Source: Hyalella azteca (Eukaryota; Arthropoda; Malacostraca; Amphipoda; Hyalellidae). Taken from it: 64,000 nt of DNA. Shown here in pieces: positions 21,569-34,205 of this stretch; the first letter of the stretch is position 1, and each line of letters starts with the position of its first letter. Position numbers and translations under genes: made by a program. The notes beneath the pieces were generated by a model. It searched no databases. It saw only the letters and a list, made by a program, of their open reading frames with translations, and was not told the origin of the DNA. Location of the stretch: positions 306,322 to 370,321 of the forward strand of contig NW_025942128.1 of the NCBI RefSeq assembly GCF_000764305.2. The letters are read 5' to 3'.

Positions 21569-22076
21569 TCACCAGCCTCGCTCTTATCGTTACCGCGTCC
21601 CGTTTCGGCCAGCAACTCTGCGTCGTTTTCATCAAATACTTTTTTTACGATTTTATTATTTTCAAGTGAAATAAAAAATCTTGGAGATTATAAAATTATA
21701 GGAAGTACAAAAACGGTCGGGACTACCTCTTAAAATAATTTATATAAATTTTTCCCATCATGATTTACTGTAACAAAAAAGAAATGGAGAAGCTATACTA
21801 AGCTCATGGCGGAACAAGACATATAATATGAAATATGTCAAAGAATTTTTGTAGCATTTGATGTCGATCTCACAAATGCGTACAGAAAAAGTTTATTCTA
21901 CTGTAAAATAAATAAGCTGTAATTCGAGCGAAGTTGCCGGAGTTCAGCAGCAGCCGGCAGCAAGTTTTTTTTATTCTTGGTATTATATGCCCGACAAGCC
22001 CCTTGACTTCTAAACATGAAAAGCTGGATAATATTTAACAAACTGAGTTTCATACTTTAAGAAAACTGCAATGAAC
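21569..22076. other. No gene seen
   Basis: AT-rich unique-looking sequence. Confidence 0.55.
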
Positions 22077-22257
22077 AAAAAATATAACTCTGTACTCACT
22101 GCAGTGAGTGACAGAGAGCGCATTTTCTCATCGACGAAAACGTGAAGTCACGGATGGACGGACAGACAGACAGGCGGACAGACGGACAAGCATCGTCCGT
22201 CTGTCCAAAATGAGCAAAATAACGCCTTTTTTCATAAATGAGAAAATGCGCTAAAAA
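22077..22257 (-). mobile_element. Short hairpin element, copy B
   Basis: Minus orientation. AAAAAATATAACTC at the left is the reverse complement of the family's right end and GCGCTAAAAA at the right is its left end. It has the perfect palindrome ACTCACTGCAGTGAGT and the GAGAAAATGCGC/GCGCATTTTCTC pair. The tetramer tract is longest here and contains its own perfect hairpin: GGACAGACGGAC (22176-22187) pairs with GTCCGTCTGTCC (22195-22206) across a 7-base loop. No other copy has this. Confidence 0.85.
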
Positions 22258-23429
22258 GGTTAATGCTGCAAGAAACATCTAGTAACTGATTCACTGAATA
22301 CCATATAAATTTTGCCAAAAGATGACAGATTGTCATCAATTCATCAGGAGGATTTTTAGGCACATCGAGTAGAGGCCAATTCCATCTCCATTTGAACCAT
22401 TAAGATGAGACTAGAGCGACGCAAAATGCTCCTCATCTTTTAGCTTCCGGGTGCCGCTGTTCAAAATATGTTTCCGGCTGATAGGCGAAGATTTTTTATT
22501 GTTACAGCGGCGTGACTCTCAAAACAGCTGGGGAAAAAAATCATTGTACTTAGTTGCCTTCTTTTAGCTTATTTCTGGCGATAACATTTCAACCTGGATA
22601 ATTTTGTCCCTGCATTAGAAATGAACGATAATTCTTGACTAGTTTTCTATGGCACTATTATGCTTCCACGCTAAATTGAATGACAACAATAATTTAGAAA
22701 ATGATTGAAGTACAATCAAGCTGTCAACTGAGTCGATTTCCAGGTGCACTTTCCATTTTCACGTAAAAAAAGACAAGACGCCATGTGCAGCAGAGTTGAG
22801 GAGAAAATCAGCGATTCTTCGAGTTTGCTGCTCGACCAACAAATCCGCCTATAATTTTGCGACGCGTCAACTCCGGCTATCGGATACCAATGCCTCAGAA
22901 GCTTAGTGGTGAACGGATAGGCGGAAAAAACGGCGACGGCAGCAATCGCTTTGCAGTTATTTACAGAGGCAAATCACCCAGCAGCGACCCATCATGGAGC
23001 ACGTGCAGCAAAGAAGAGAAGAAACTTACACAAGAATGAGCAGTGGAATGACGTGAACGCAAACGACCAGGTCGATCAGTGACGGGTCAGAGCAAAGTTG
23101 GGCAAGACGGACGTCTTGGTAGAATGTTCTATAACTTAAAGGTCAATGCTTAAGTTATTGGTGGAACATTTGTTCCAATAATTCTGACTATTGCTATTAG
23201 AATACTCAAATAAAATCATTGGAACATTTGCTCCAATAATAATGGTTGATTAGATAGAAATTACCTTGAGGAACTCCAGTTGCTTATTACGAGACAAAAC
23301 AGGTACGATTTACGAAGCAAAGATATATTTTCTTATTCCTACTTGCTGCAGAAAAAACAGAGAAATTACTCATCCATAAGATAGTCAAGGTTACCATTAT
23401 GAGTAAAAGGAGATTCGCAGTTACAACAA

Positions 23430-23430
<1 letters not shown>
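22258..23430. other. No gene seen
   Basis: Mixed composition with a GC-richer part at 22790-23100. Frames there lack ATG starts or close quickly. The phrase GGAACATTTGYTCCAATAAT occurs twice (about 23160 and 23220). Confidence 0.5.

Positions 23431-23523
<93 letters not shown>
23431..23523. repeat. (TTA)n microsatellite
   Basis: About 31 uninterrupted TTA/ATT triplets. It is probably highly polymorphic, and its true length may differ from the assembled length. Confidence 0.98.
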
Positions 23524-23580
23524 TAATAATTTCCATAAAAATAAAAATGTTTCAGATTAGATTTAACCCTGCCAGAAACA

Positions 23581-23783
23581 ATTAAATTCCACTGATGTAA
23601 AATAATTTTAGTGGTTTGGTTAGTAGGTCGCACTTTACATTAGTTCGTGGCGGGCGAAGGAGATGTCAGTAGAGAAGTGATGTATTAAATTCCACTGATG
23701 TAAAATAATTTTCGTAGTATGGTTAGTAGGTCGCACTTTACATTAGTTCGTAGCGGGCGAAGATGTCAGTAGAGAAGTGATGT
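23581..23783. repeat. 103-bp tandem duplication
   Basis: Copies start at 23581 and 23684 (both ATTAAATTCCACTGATGTAA) and end TGTCAGTAGAGAAGTGATGT. The second copy lacks three bases (GGAGATG versus GATG) and has a few substitutions. Confidence 0.95.
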
Positions 23784-24020
23784 GCAGAGGCAAATTTGGC
23801 AGTCGAGGAGGCTAAGCTGGTCCAGGATATAAGCCAGGCGAAGAAATGGAGGGCGCTCAGGGACGGGGCAGGGTTAATGGAGTGCGGCCTAAGTGTTTGG
23901 TCGGTAGGTTTTCCGAGTATAAAGGCTGGTTTGTTGTTGTTGCTGCCACCGCTGCTGCTGCTAGCGCTGCCTGAGTCTCCGTTTGCTTCTGACAGCACTA
24001 TGAAAAACTCCAGCGTCAAT
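23784..24020 (-). other. GC-rich coding-like island with trinucleotide runs
   Basis: The segment is GC-rich and open on both strands. On the plus strand it reads a poly-Leu stretch (GLLLLLPPLLLLALP), and on the minus strand a Ser/Gly/Asn-rich stretch (SASSSSGGSNNNKPAF). Both come from the same CTG/TTG and CAG/CAA triplet run. The minus reading looks like the low-complexity linkers of insect regulatory proteins and is preceded on that strand by an acceptor-like GTGCTGTCAG. Neither frame has a good ATG, so no gene is called. Confidence 0.25.
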
Positions 24021-26832
24021 TTAAAGAAAGTTCTGAACGATTTTTTTAAGGGAACCTTAAGTTCTCAAAGCAAGACACTCTTAGACCGACCTGTACAGCA
24101 AAAATAACGATAATAACAACATTGAACTCATGACAGAACAAAAAAAATAGAGTGCAAAATCTTGATTATTTTTTGCGAATTTCAATGTCAGTAAATTTTT
24201 GAAAACTTCATGGGCAAAAACCCCAACGCGGTTCAGATATTCTTATTCAGTGAATTGCCCTCATTTCATTAGATGGTCTAACGAATTAATGAAAAAAATA
24301 TAGAAAATATAATAACAAAAGCCTTTTTCTTTCGATCATGAATTGTTTAAAAATAAATAATGCCGAGATTTTGATTAAATAAAACAACGTCAACTCTATC
24401 TGAACATAAAAGACTCAGAGTGTGCGCTGGACCAACATGAATTAATCTAAAATTCGGCGCCCCTAAGCCGCAATAAAAATCTCAGACAAAATCACGAACG
24501 GGAATGAAATTTTAAATTTGTCTCATAAGTAAAATTGTGAGGAGTTGAAGACCGGCGACAGATTGGTTAGCAGTGGAGCACCGCCACCGCTTGGCCACCT
24601 CTTGTACAAATGACGCTCGGCCCGACCCTCTTCAGAGACTCGCAAGAAACCGAAAAAAAAACCTCGAAGAAAATTTCGGCTGCTGCGGAGGTGCCAAATA
24701 TAAGAACATTTCAAATTGATGTCATAAAAGTTTTCAGCGGCAAATTGACAAGAAGTTAGCGCTCCAATGGCTGAATACGGAAGAAATATAGAGTCTAGAG
24801 AGATCACGTTTGCAAACATGAACTGAATAAAAGACAACTGCGCTTTAGTCTCTCAAAGCTATCAAAGAAGAGCTCAAACATTTACGAGTCCAGAAGAAGC
24901 ATCATGTGCAAAAATCACGTGCAAAAGAAGCATCATGTCAGCGAGTGTTCGATGGAGGCAAGCCTGAATTTCTCAATAAAATCAAAAAATAATAATGCGA
25001 AACACTCGTGTCCTTATATCCACTGATAAAAAGATAGCAACAATAGGTAATTTTTATTCCCTCATTTATTTATGATGAATAATAATTATTAGAAATGCGT
25101 GATGTGCAAAGAAGTTAGCTTCTAATTCTTCTTCTGTGTTTTTTTTTTTCCAACAAATGGTTTATTGTAACCATTACCGTTAATGTTAAAATTTCGTAAC
25201 TCGAAATATTTTTTATTATACATGTAAATATTATTATACTAATTTGTGATAGAGGTATTACTATTGGGTTCTGTCGATACATAGTAAATGAAGAATAAAT
25301 AATTTGGTCGCTGATGCACTCGAAAACATAAACTATGTTTGTAATCTTCATTATAATCATTTCCCTCAAACACTCGCTTTAATTGATTATAATTTTAACA
25401 ATTGCTCGTTTTCTAAGTTTTTTATGACGTTTTATTAACAAACTTCAAAATGTCAGGAGTGCAGAAATGAATTTCAAAAATATGGTCAGACCATGGGCAG
25501 TGGATGACATCGCTCTCACGCATGATTCTTTGACGGCTAAGTTTGGGCGATGTAAAGAACTGTCGAGAAGAATCCTTTGAATGGCACCGAATTTCTTCCG
25601 AATGAAGTTTCTTTAAAGTTTGCCTCGTACTCAAATGTTTTCCACAGCCGCAGTGTGGATTGCATGCCAATCATGAAGCGGCCGGGCGCTCTGCTTTATT
25701 CGGTAGTCAGTCCAGGAGTCCAATTCCCAACCGATATCTTGACGCTAACTTACTCGACATCGGCGAGAATTTTATGAAGGCTACAACCAAACTAGCTTAC
25801 AGTCAAACTAGTTTCGAAAATTGGGCAAGTTATCCATCAAAATGTTAACATCATTTGGACAAGTTCACTCTTGTAATCATTTTCTCCACAAGTTTCTCCA
25901 GACGAAAAATCGCAACTTGACATTACGAAACAGAATTTGGTATCTTGATCACGCCTCGTGATCTTGATACCTAAATGCATTTTAGTCATTCTGATTTCAT
26001 TACACGAGCTTCCGCCATTTTGAGAATTCAGGCAGGGTTTCTTCTCAGTAGCTTTTTGCCCGCCGTCGGCACTCGACACGAAATAATCTCTTAGCTAATC
26101 GAGATAAAATAGCGAGCGTAACGAAGATATTAGAGCGCGGCGTCGATGATGAAAGCTGCCTAGTGATCGATATCGCATGGCTGATACTCTGGTAATGGTA
26201 GTAATGGCACATTAACGGGATTAAGCCAGTGTCTGGCAACTTCTAAAGTTACTGGCCTCACGAATGGCTTTCAAAAGACGTCCAAGTTCAAAAAGTCACT
26301 TCAATTAGCGCCTTTTAAATCATGGTCAATGCTCCGGAGCAGACCGAGCAAGCCAACTTCATGAAGAAACTTGCCCGCAAGGTTTGATCATTACAATGCA
26401 ATTTGCACAATAAGACATTCATTTGTAGAATATCACAAAGATTTTTAGAAAATAGCGATTGAATTATTTTAGCAAACATTTATATATAAATTAAATACCT
26501 TTCCATCAATCTATCAATCACAGGAATATCGCTATGTTTTATCTTGAGATCAGCATGCTTACATAATTAAGAACAAGACCTCTGAGTATTTTGTTAATCA
26601 ATAGTGAAAGAGGAAGCATCATTTAACCTATCAAGATAAGCATGCAAATTAATGGAAAGAGTACACTCAATGTATATACGAGTACAATCAATAAACCTAT
26701 GATGCAACTTAGTATAAAGTTTCCTCAAATGATTCACACCTCTGGGTTGCTTCAATACAGTTTGTTTCTGGGTATAAGTGACCCATCATTATTACTTAGA
26801 GTTACAAGTGGGTTTGATCACAAGTTTAAAGA
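24021..26832. other. No gene seen
   Basis: AT-rich for the most part, with GC-richer stretches at 24540-24690 and 25620-26270. Frames in these are short and lack paired borders. Nothing is recognised. Confidence 0.5.
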
Positions 26833-27095
26833 AACATGTCCATTAGACTTTGTAGAATAGCGAGGTGTGATTGCGAGTAAGGAACATGCTCATTAGACTT
26901 TGTAGAATAGTGAGGTGTAACGAGAGTAAGGAACATGTCCATAAGACTTAGAGGAATATAATGGGGGTTTCATAGCGGGAATGGAACGTGACCATTAGAC
27001 CAGCAGGGATGGAAGATTGGTGTTTGTTTAAGGTGGCTCGTCGACGTGTAAGGAACATGTCTGTTAGACCTACAGGGATGGAACTGGTCAACAAA
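26833..27095. repeat. Degenerate ~50-bp tandem repeats
   Basis: Five units are anchored by GGAACATGTCCATTAGAC-like starts at about 26833, 26881, 26930, 26983 and 27052. Spacing is 49, 49, 52 and 69 bp. The first two share TTTGTAGAATAG and a GAGGTGT stretch; the last two share CAGGGATGGAA. Confidence 0.85.
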
Positions 27096-29025
27096 CAAGG
27101 AGGGCGTTACACCTGAACTACGACAGAGACATGGAACATCCAATGTTTATCCAGTCCTGGCAGCAATGTCCTGAAAGTTAACTCTGAGAGACCGGCGCGT
27201 ATGGGGACTGTTGAAAGCCTCGGCGTTGCTCTGGAATATCAAGTTCATGTGGAGGAAGAGCAGCACGAGAGAAATGACATTCACGCCCGCTTCTTTGAAT
27301 GGAAACAGACGATACATGTTCCAGCATGAGCCGTAAGTTATATTTGTGGTGGTGAATCGTTTTTGAAAGTTGAGGCCTCAGACGAACATCTGTAATTATT
27401 GTGGTGTTGGAATAAACTTTCAAACTTTTGCACAAAAATATTTAAATATATTCTTCTGTTTGCTCCCAAGAAAACTCCTAACTGTAAAAAGTACACTTTT
27501 AAGGTTTTAATAACTTGAGGCGCAAAAAGGTAAGGTTTGTTTGAATTATCACCCAAATGTGGCTATGAAGAGTTTTTTGAATGTGATGTAGATGAATCGG
27601 TTGTCGACCGCAAATCTTAAGACACCATTTATGGATCACAGAAAGAAACGGTAACCAAATCGAATATTCTATGGTTCTACGGGTTTGAATCTCCGCCTTC
27701 TAATGGACTGCACTACGGCAGCTATAAGGCAAGAAACTCTTGCATTGTACAAATTTACATGGTCGTGAGTTAAACAGCCGAATATTAATTAGGATCACAT
27801 GGGGAGTTTCCTGAAAATAAAATCATTTTTCTTTCGAAAAGAAAAGAATAAAAACTCGTTTTGTGGCGCCATTCATTAAGATGCAAAGCCAAGTCCCTAA
27901 GTGTTTACTCTATACCTCCCTTCCAGCGGCTTTTTCTCCAGCTCAGCGAACGCAATATGCAGCTTGTAATATTACGTAATATTCGACCGCAATATGCAGT
28001 AATATTATCTGGAACGATAAAATTAAATAAATAAATTTATGTCAACATTCTAAATAAAAAAAAAATTGCTCAGAACTTTCAATGAGAGGCAGAGACTGAA
28101 CTTTATTAAGAACTTCTGTACCTACAATGAGACGGCGAGAGAATGAATGAGAGGAGACATCGAGCCAGGCATTTGTAATTCATGTCTGAATCATAAATTG
28201 GTCTTCCTATTTACTGGAACCCTTGCCTAGCGCCATAACTCTTCGGTAGCGGCGCTCCATTTTTCACTTATTCCGTCCGTCGTATTGAAAGTCTTGCGGA
28301 TATATTCGATTGGCTCTGCATCACTACGACCAAGAATTTGATGCCATCAGCAATGTGAGGTGAGGCTGTGGTGCAATGCTAAATAAATAATGACAGCACG
28401 GCACTCAACCGTATTTTGATAAATGTGAGTGTGATTATTCGTCATTTCTGTATATTATACGCTTTAAAGAAAGTACATAGCGTGATGGGAGATGAACGTG
28501 GCATATGAACATATTTATTATGCAGTAAGTGCTTCGTATATATGAAAAACCATTCAATGATTTGGACGTTAGCACGGTTCGTCCGCAACAGAGCAAACTA
28601 AAATGGTGTCAGATAAACTCTATAAAATGCTTACTTTATACAACAAGAGCTATGATAGACTAGGAAGTCCTGAGAGATCCGTAAAAACATATTTAAAACA
28701 ATAAAAAAAATAAAATTTACACAGCATTTTGTTTCGCAAGCTGACATCGTAAAAATTCCAACAAATATATTTTTTGAATTGCAGGTGAAGAATCACAGAA
28801 TTGAATTTTACACGAGTCGCATATGACGGTTTGGGCTACAGCTGTTGACTTTAGACGCTAAACATTGACGAATGGAAGCTTCTCGCCGAAACGGTGGCCA
28901 TTGGCCGTCAACGGCCGTCACGCTGCGGCGAATCTCCGACTCAGCCGTAGCCCTCACCAGCGTTAACAGTCGTCAAGTATAATCCCAACGACATTGTTTC
29001 TCATGAATTTTATGTCTTATTGCAG
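27096..29025. other. No gene seen
   Basis: Mixed composition. At 28870-28970 a GC-rich spot has nested GGCCATTGGCC and repeated GGCCGTCA motifs. An acceptor-like TTTTTTGAATTGCAG near 28784 is followed by frames that close within about 14 codons. Confidence 0.5.
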
Positions 29026-29357
29026 TGACTGGATGGCATATGCAAGGCATGAAGCTATACAAGTCACAGTTGAGTACATGCAAATGAAAAGGCATGGATG
29101 GACCAAACCCCCAGCACGTTTCTTGATTAGGCCTCGGTCAGAAATCCAATATACGGTCCAGCGAATCACTGGAGCGAAGCATACAGCCACTGCCGACCAA
29201 CATAACCGCCTGCTGGACCAGCATCTAAAATCCAGAGCAATAACTTCGATCGATGTTTCATTCGGAATCAAAAATGGATGCAGCTTTAGGCCTCTGTATA
29301 TTTCTGGCTGGAAAATAAACATCGTTCGACAATTCATTGATCTTCTTAAGTGGACAT
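29026..29357 (+). CDS. Candidate internal exon, 332 bp, unknown
   Basis: An acceptor-like TTTTATGTCTTATTGCAG ends at 29025. From there one plus frame is open for 110 codons up to a donor-like ACAT/GTAAGC, whose GT is at 29358. The frame uses two bases from an upstream exon and leaves one base for the next. It reads DWMAYARHEAIQVTVEYM, then a basic stretch around KRHGWTKPPARFLIRPRSE, and later NCGSF-like Cys residues and GWKINIVRQFIDLL. The segment is GC-richer than its flanks. The opposite strand is open for 106 codons as well, which weakens the case. No domain is recognised. Confidence 0.3.
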
Positions 29358-30380
29358 GTAAGCCCTGACAAGTCGGGAAATGTTAGGATCTTGCGAAGCG
29401 AAATCCAGTTTCCATAGAAGATTACGGACGGAGAAAAGAGCGAATAGATAACAGCTGTGCGATTGATGGAACAGCGCCACGACAGCATTTCCCGATAAAC
29501 GACAACTCGAGGACTTTTGCTCGGTTACCTCAGATATGAAGGACATCAGGACGAGTCAGGAGGCCAGCAACGAGCAGATCCTTCCTAGGATCTCCTCAAA
29601 GCAGCGCACCTTGCCAACTCACGCGAGTTAGAACCTAACATCAATTTGATATTAACTGTAAATGCAAGTCTTAAATTAAAAAATACAAGGTACTTACGTT
29701 TTATTGATAATGTTGTTGTCGATTAATTCAAAAATTACGGAAAATTTTTTTTCATTAAATGGGGAGATTTGTTGGTTACAAACTCAATTTCTGTGAAATA
29801 TCGTGATAAAATGTAAATTATTTGCAGTCGTATCCTTACATTATCGAGAATTGACAAAAAGGCTTCTGAGTAGAAATTTAAAACATTAGCTGCATATTGA
29901 GTAATATTATTTCAATTCTTAATGCATAAAATAAAATATCACGCTTTTTTATACAACAAATATACCTCTACTCTTTAACCATCAATTCTCATAATAATAC
30001 ACGATTTCATAAACTTGGACTTGTCAGCGTCAAATGAAGATTTTTTACACCATTCGGTCGGGAAAATTAGCTAAAATATTTCCGGATAACCGCATGTAAA
30101 AACTCCCTTATTCCGCAGTTCTGCACGAGTCCCTTGGGGCTCTTATTCCGAGCCGTTCATAAACTATCAAACGGAAGGGGGTTTGAAAAAGGAGGAAGGA
30201 AGTTCGTTAAACGGTGGGGAATAAAAGACCGTTAATAAAGCGCCGTGCAGGGGAAAGATGGAAGCAGAAATGCTTTATGGATCCGGTGCATGACAACAAA
30301 GAGAAGCGAATATATTGAGGAGCGTAGACGATGCGCAACGTGAGCGAATCGTTCGGTATTATTGAAATTCTGGCGATGGC
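29358..30380. other. No gene seen
   Basis: GC-richer to about 29640 with broken frames on both strands, then AT-rich. A minus-strand donor-like AAC/GTAAGT lies at about 29697, without a convincing exon. Confidence 0.5.
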
Positions 30381-30625
30381 ATCAATCAATACTTGTGCTC
30401 ATTTTTGTGATTTGTGTTGCACGAGTAAATCTAATATAATATTTTCATCAATCAATACCCGTGCTCATTTTGTGATTTGTGTTGCACGAGTAAATCTAAT
30501 ATAATATCTTCATCAATATTGTGATTTGTGTTGCATGAGTAAATCTAATATAATATTTTCATCAATCAATACCCGTGCTCATTTTGTGATTTGTGTTGCA
30601 TGAGTAAATCTAAAATAATATTTGA
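30381..30625. repeat. ~66-bp tandem array (four units)
   Basis: Units start at 30381, 30447, 30512 and 30561 with ATCAATCAATACCCGTGCTC-like sequence and share TGTGATTTGTGTTGCA, GAGTAAATCTAATATAATAT. The third unit is 16-17 bp short because of a deletion after ATCAAT. Confidence 0.95.
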
Positions 30626-31457
30626 ATTCAAAAGTTTGTGTCTGACAGTAGATGGCACAAAATGAAAGGTTAAATAATTCGTTACTTTTATCTCCAAAAG
30701 CAATACAAAATGCTCTCAGGTTTGGTTTACGTTTGAAGAATAAACGAATAACCAGGGACGATTCATTCGCTTTTGTAAAAAAATTTGATGACATCATTAT
30801 TCAAAATAGGTCTTGAATTTTGATTTGCGTCAATTTTTCGGACTCGAATAAGTCGTAATAAAACTTAATTTCGACTTTAAAGTAAGTCGTAATAAAAAAA
30901 GTAATATTCGAGTGGAAAATAAGAAGGTAAAAATGGAAATTGGTTGCCTGATCATCAGCAAGAAAATTATTTTCAAGATCATTGTCTTAATTTATTCTAA
31001 ATATTGTTGAGAAATATCATTTGCGACTTTCATTAAATATTTCTTCGGTAACTTCAAGATTCAAGTTAACCTCGCAAAACATAGAGTAACGTCATCAGGC
31101 CGAATATCTGGCATATTCGTGTCCTTCAGCATATTTATTTACCAAAAAATTCACGTAGCGCAATCTTATTGAAATCCAACCTAAAACGCTATAGAAAACA
31201 CTGATTCCCGCGCCCACTGTCATCAAAGACTCACCTAATTTCCATCAAGCTTTTATCTTTCCTCTATCAAAAAAGGGTTCGAAATAGCCTGGTAAGGTAC
31301 GCAAGAAAACAAATGAAAACAATGGCGTGTTTTTCTTCAATTGAATCCTTAACGGGATGAATCCAAAGGCACTGCCTGTTTCTATTCGGCTCTCGAGCGC
31401 TGGCCTTCAAAGGCGACGAGCGGCTATCCTTCCGTCGGGTGCACGAAGCAGGGATTC
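30626..31457. other. No gene seen
   Basis: AT-rich to about 31190, then mixed. A frame around 31210-31360 is open for some 45 codons and contains a donor-like CTG/GTAAGG, but it has no start or acceptor. Confidence 0.5.
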
Positions 31458-31885
31458 AAGCCAAATAAATACCGTAAGTAATGCATGCAGTCTTTGGCAT
31501 TCGCTTGATTTTAGGCCAAATGAATAACGTACGTAATGCACGCAGTCTTTGGCATTCGCTTGATTATTTTAGACCAAATGAGAATTTAGGCCAAATGAAT
31601 AGCGTACGTAATGCATGCAGTATTTGGCATTCGTTGGAATTTAGGCCAAATAAATAGCGTACGTAATGCATGCAGTATTTGGCATTCGTTTGAATTTAGG
31701 TCAAATGAACAGCGTACGTAATGCATGCAGTCTTTGTCATTCGCTAGAATTTAGGCCAAATAAATAGCGTACGCATGCAGTAAATAAAAAATAAATAAAT
31801 ACATGGCATGCAGTATTTGGCATTCGTTTGAATTTAGGCCAAATGGATAGCGTACGTAACGCAAGCAGTCTCTTGCATTCGCTTA
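31458..31885. repeat. ~55-bp tandem array (seven units)
   Basis: Units share GGCCAAATGAATAGCGTACG, TAATGCATGCAGT and TTTGGCATTCG. Two units carry insertions: one with a partial repeat (ACCAAATGAGAATTT) and one with an A-rich segment (AAATAAAAAATAAATAAA) placed inside the unit. Confidence 0.95.
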
Positions 31886-33832
31886 TTCCCTGAATGGAAT
31901 GAGTAAGAAAAAATCGACCGCCAGGATAACATGAAAGCACAGTAATTGGCTCACTGGTTATCCCAAGTGATACTAATTTTCGTCATTGATTAAAGTATAA
32001 AATGACTCTGGCAGTCTCATGCCAGTGTTTTTTTAGTAATTAACCCTCTTCCAGTTTTATTATCTGAGCGCAAACTAGAGAGTTAATCTGGAAGTTTCTT
32101 ACAACGTCTCATGGTAATTAAAAAGTCATCTACAGTGATAATCCGAACTCATACACCGTAACTGATAGTAGATTTCTATACAATCAACTTTACCATTATG
32201 ACAATTTGAGCATAATGTTCGTAGACGCGAATAGCCTTAAGTTATGTTCATTTTGTTATAATTTTAAATAATACATCAACACATACATTCTTTAACATGC
32301 TGAATGCAGTCACAAGAGATTGCATTTGATTCCTGCGCTACGTTAAAATAAAATTTTACTAAATGAAGGTCTCCTTGTTCCATTTTTTGATAAAATATTG
32401 GTACGCTGTCATCTAGCATTTTATTTCTGAAAGCTTGATTACAACTCCATGGCATTAAACGCAATGGAGAAAACTTCAGTGCAATGGAAACAAGCAGCCA
32501 GTTACTTCATATTTTATAACTGGGATCGCCAGAAGCTCTAAATCGCGAGAAATTAATCCCCATCCCTCGCGGGGACGAACTAATTAAGTCCCCTCACCTG
32601 GGTTGCGTGATAGAATATGCAGAAAGTGTTTGAATATCCCCAAGAACTTTGTCGACGAAATTTAAAGTTAAAATGCTGAACTAAACCTTATTGCCTTCTC
32701 GTAATTCTAAAAGACGCATCCTCTTAAAATATATGAATTAGAGGGATTACTTTAAATTAAGCATTTCACAAGGTAATAAACGGGTAATTGTGTGATGTTT
32801 TTGCAGGCCACCACCAGAAGGTACCTATATATTATGAGCGCATTACAACGCTTGTCTGGTTCCAGACTTGCGGTTGGCTTGCAATCCCTATAATAGTGGT
32901 TGCGGCAGAGCTGTATAGCGTGAAGCTTCCAAGCATGTCTAGAAGCTGCCGTCACTTGCATTGAACCTCAGCTTTGATCTCGTCAGTTTCCGCTCACGAG
33001 ATCACTGAGCGCATGCACTCGCCATATCAATATCCAGACTAGCTCGAGTCACGTCGTTGATGTAAGCCCGACATCGTCTTTCATCCTTTGTCATGGCGAA
33101 GCCACACACGTTCAGTGCAACAGCCGTGCTTAATCAGTTAACCTTATTATATAACAGCATAATATTGCTCTTGATTGACCCGAGCATTCAACTCTTTATT
33201 GGTAGCCCCCGCCACACAAAGACCTGTGAACTCGACCCAAACTTTTTGTCAATAACTGAAATCGATATAATGATTCATAAATAAGACCCTGACGACAAGC
33301 TAGGAAAGGTGGCCACGGTTGAATGTTTTATCATCCTTCCTTTATTGGAACTTGGATACATTGGAACAGTGTAGAAAAAAATTGGACAAGGTAACTATTA
33401 CGTGCAGTAAGTAATTTATGAGCTGAATCGTTAAATTGGGACACATACATATTACACACCCGAATTATACCTTGAGAGAATTTATTCAATCACAGTTTTG
33501 CTCCCTGTAAGATTTTATATCGTTTGTTTACTTGCTTATATTTTAAATATCAGCGAAATGACAATTTATTTCAATTTTAACGAAAACCTTTAAATAGACA
33601 ATATCTTAGAATTTAAAAGCACAGAATGGCTTCAAATTAAAGTGTTTGAGCAAGGCGCCATCGTAATAGGGAGAACTGTATTGTGGAGCATGTATTCTGT
33701 ATTGAAGCCCAGTCGATTCATTCGTTTATTTGTCGATCTCTCAATTTTATCAATTCATATGCTGACTTTATTTCGGTAAACAATTGCAAGAAATCTTTTT
33801 ATGCACATATACCAATATATAACGTCTATATT
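31886..33832. other. No gene seen
   Basis: AT-rich, with a GC-richer stretch at 32800-33100. An acceptor-like TGTTTTTGCAG ends near 32806, and one frame after it stays open for 28 codons. A 63-residue ATG frame lies at 33093-33284 (starting MAKPHTFSATAVLNQ) without motifs. Both are probably chance. Confidence 0.45.
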
Positions 33833-33974
33833 AAAAAATATAACTCAGTACTCACTGCAGTGAGTGACAAAGAGCGCATTTACTCGTTGACGAAAACATG
33901 AAGTCACGGACGGACAGACAGACATGGCGAGCACAATAATGCATTTTTTCATAAACGAGAAAATGCGTTAAAAA
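33833..33974 (-). mobile_element. Short hairpin element, copy C
   Basis: Minus orientation, and the shortest copy because the tetramer tract is reduced to about five units. It has AAAAAATATAACTCAGTACT at the left, the perfect palindrome ACTCACTGCAGTGAGT, and GAGAAAATGCGTTAAAAA at the right. The inverted-repeat arms have one mismatch each (GCATTTACTC, GAAAATGCGTT), so this copy looks older than A or D. Confidence 0.85.
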
Positions 33975-34205
33975 GAACTCAGTCGATGCCACAAACAGTA
34001 GACCGTATCCACGTTTCCTTCTCAGCTCTTCTCGGGAAGCTGGCTTAATTCCTGCGCCAAAACAGGCGATGATAGCCAAGTGACAGCGACGAACCGCCCG
34101 TCTTTATTGACAGTTGTTATTGCGGCATTAGCCTTGTTGACGGCATCACTTAGATCGAAAGAAAACACCAATCAGCGGCGAGTGACTTTGAGTGGTGATA
34201 GCGGC

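Noticed and set aside
23796..24107. Secreted protein with poly-Leu signal peptide
   Set aside because: The Leu run comes from a triplet repeat, it is not at the N-terminus and the frame starts with TTG.
32796..32890. Exon after TGTTTTTGCAG
   Set aside because: Open for only 28 codons in one frame, with no donor that I trust.
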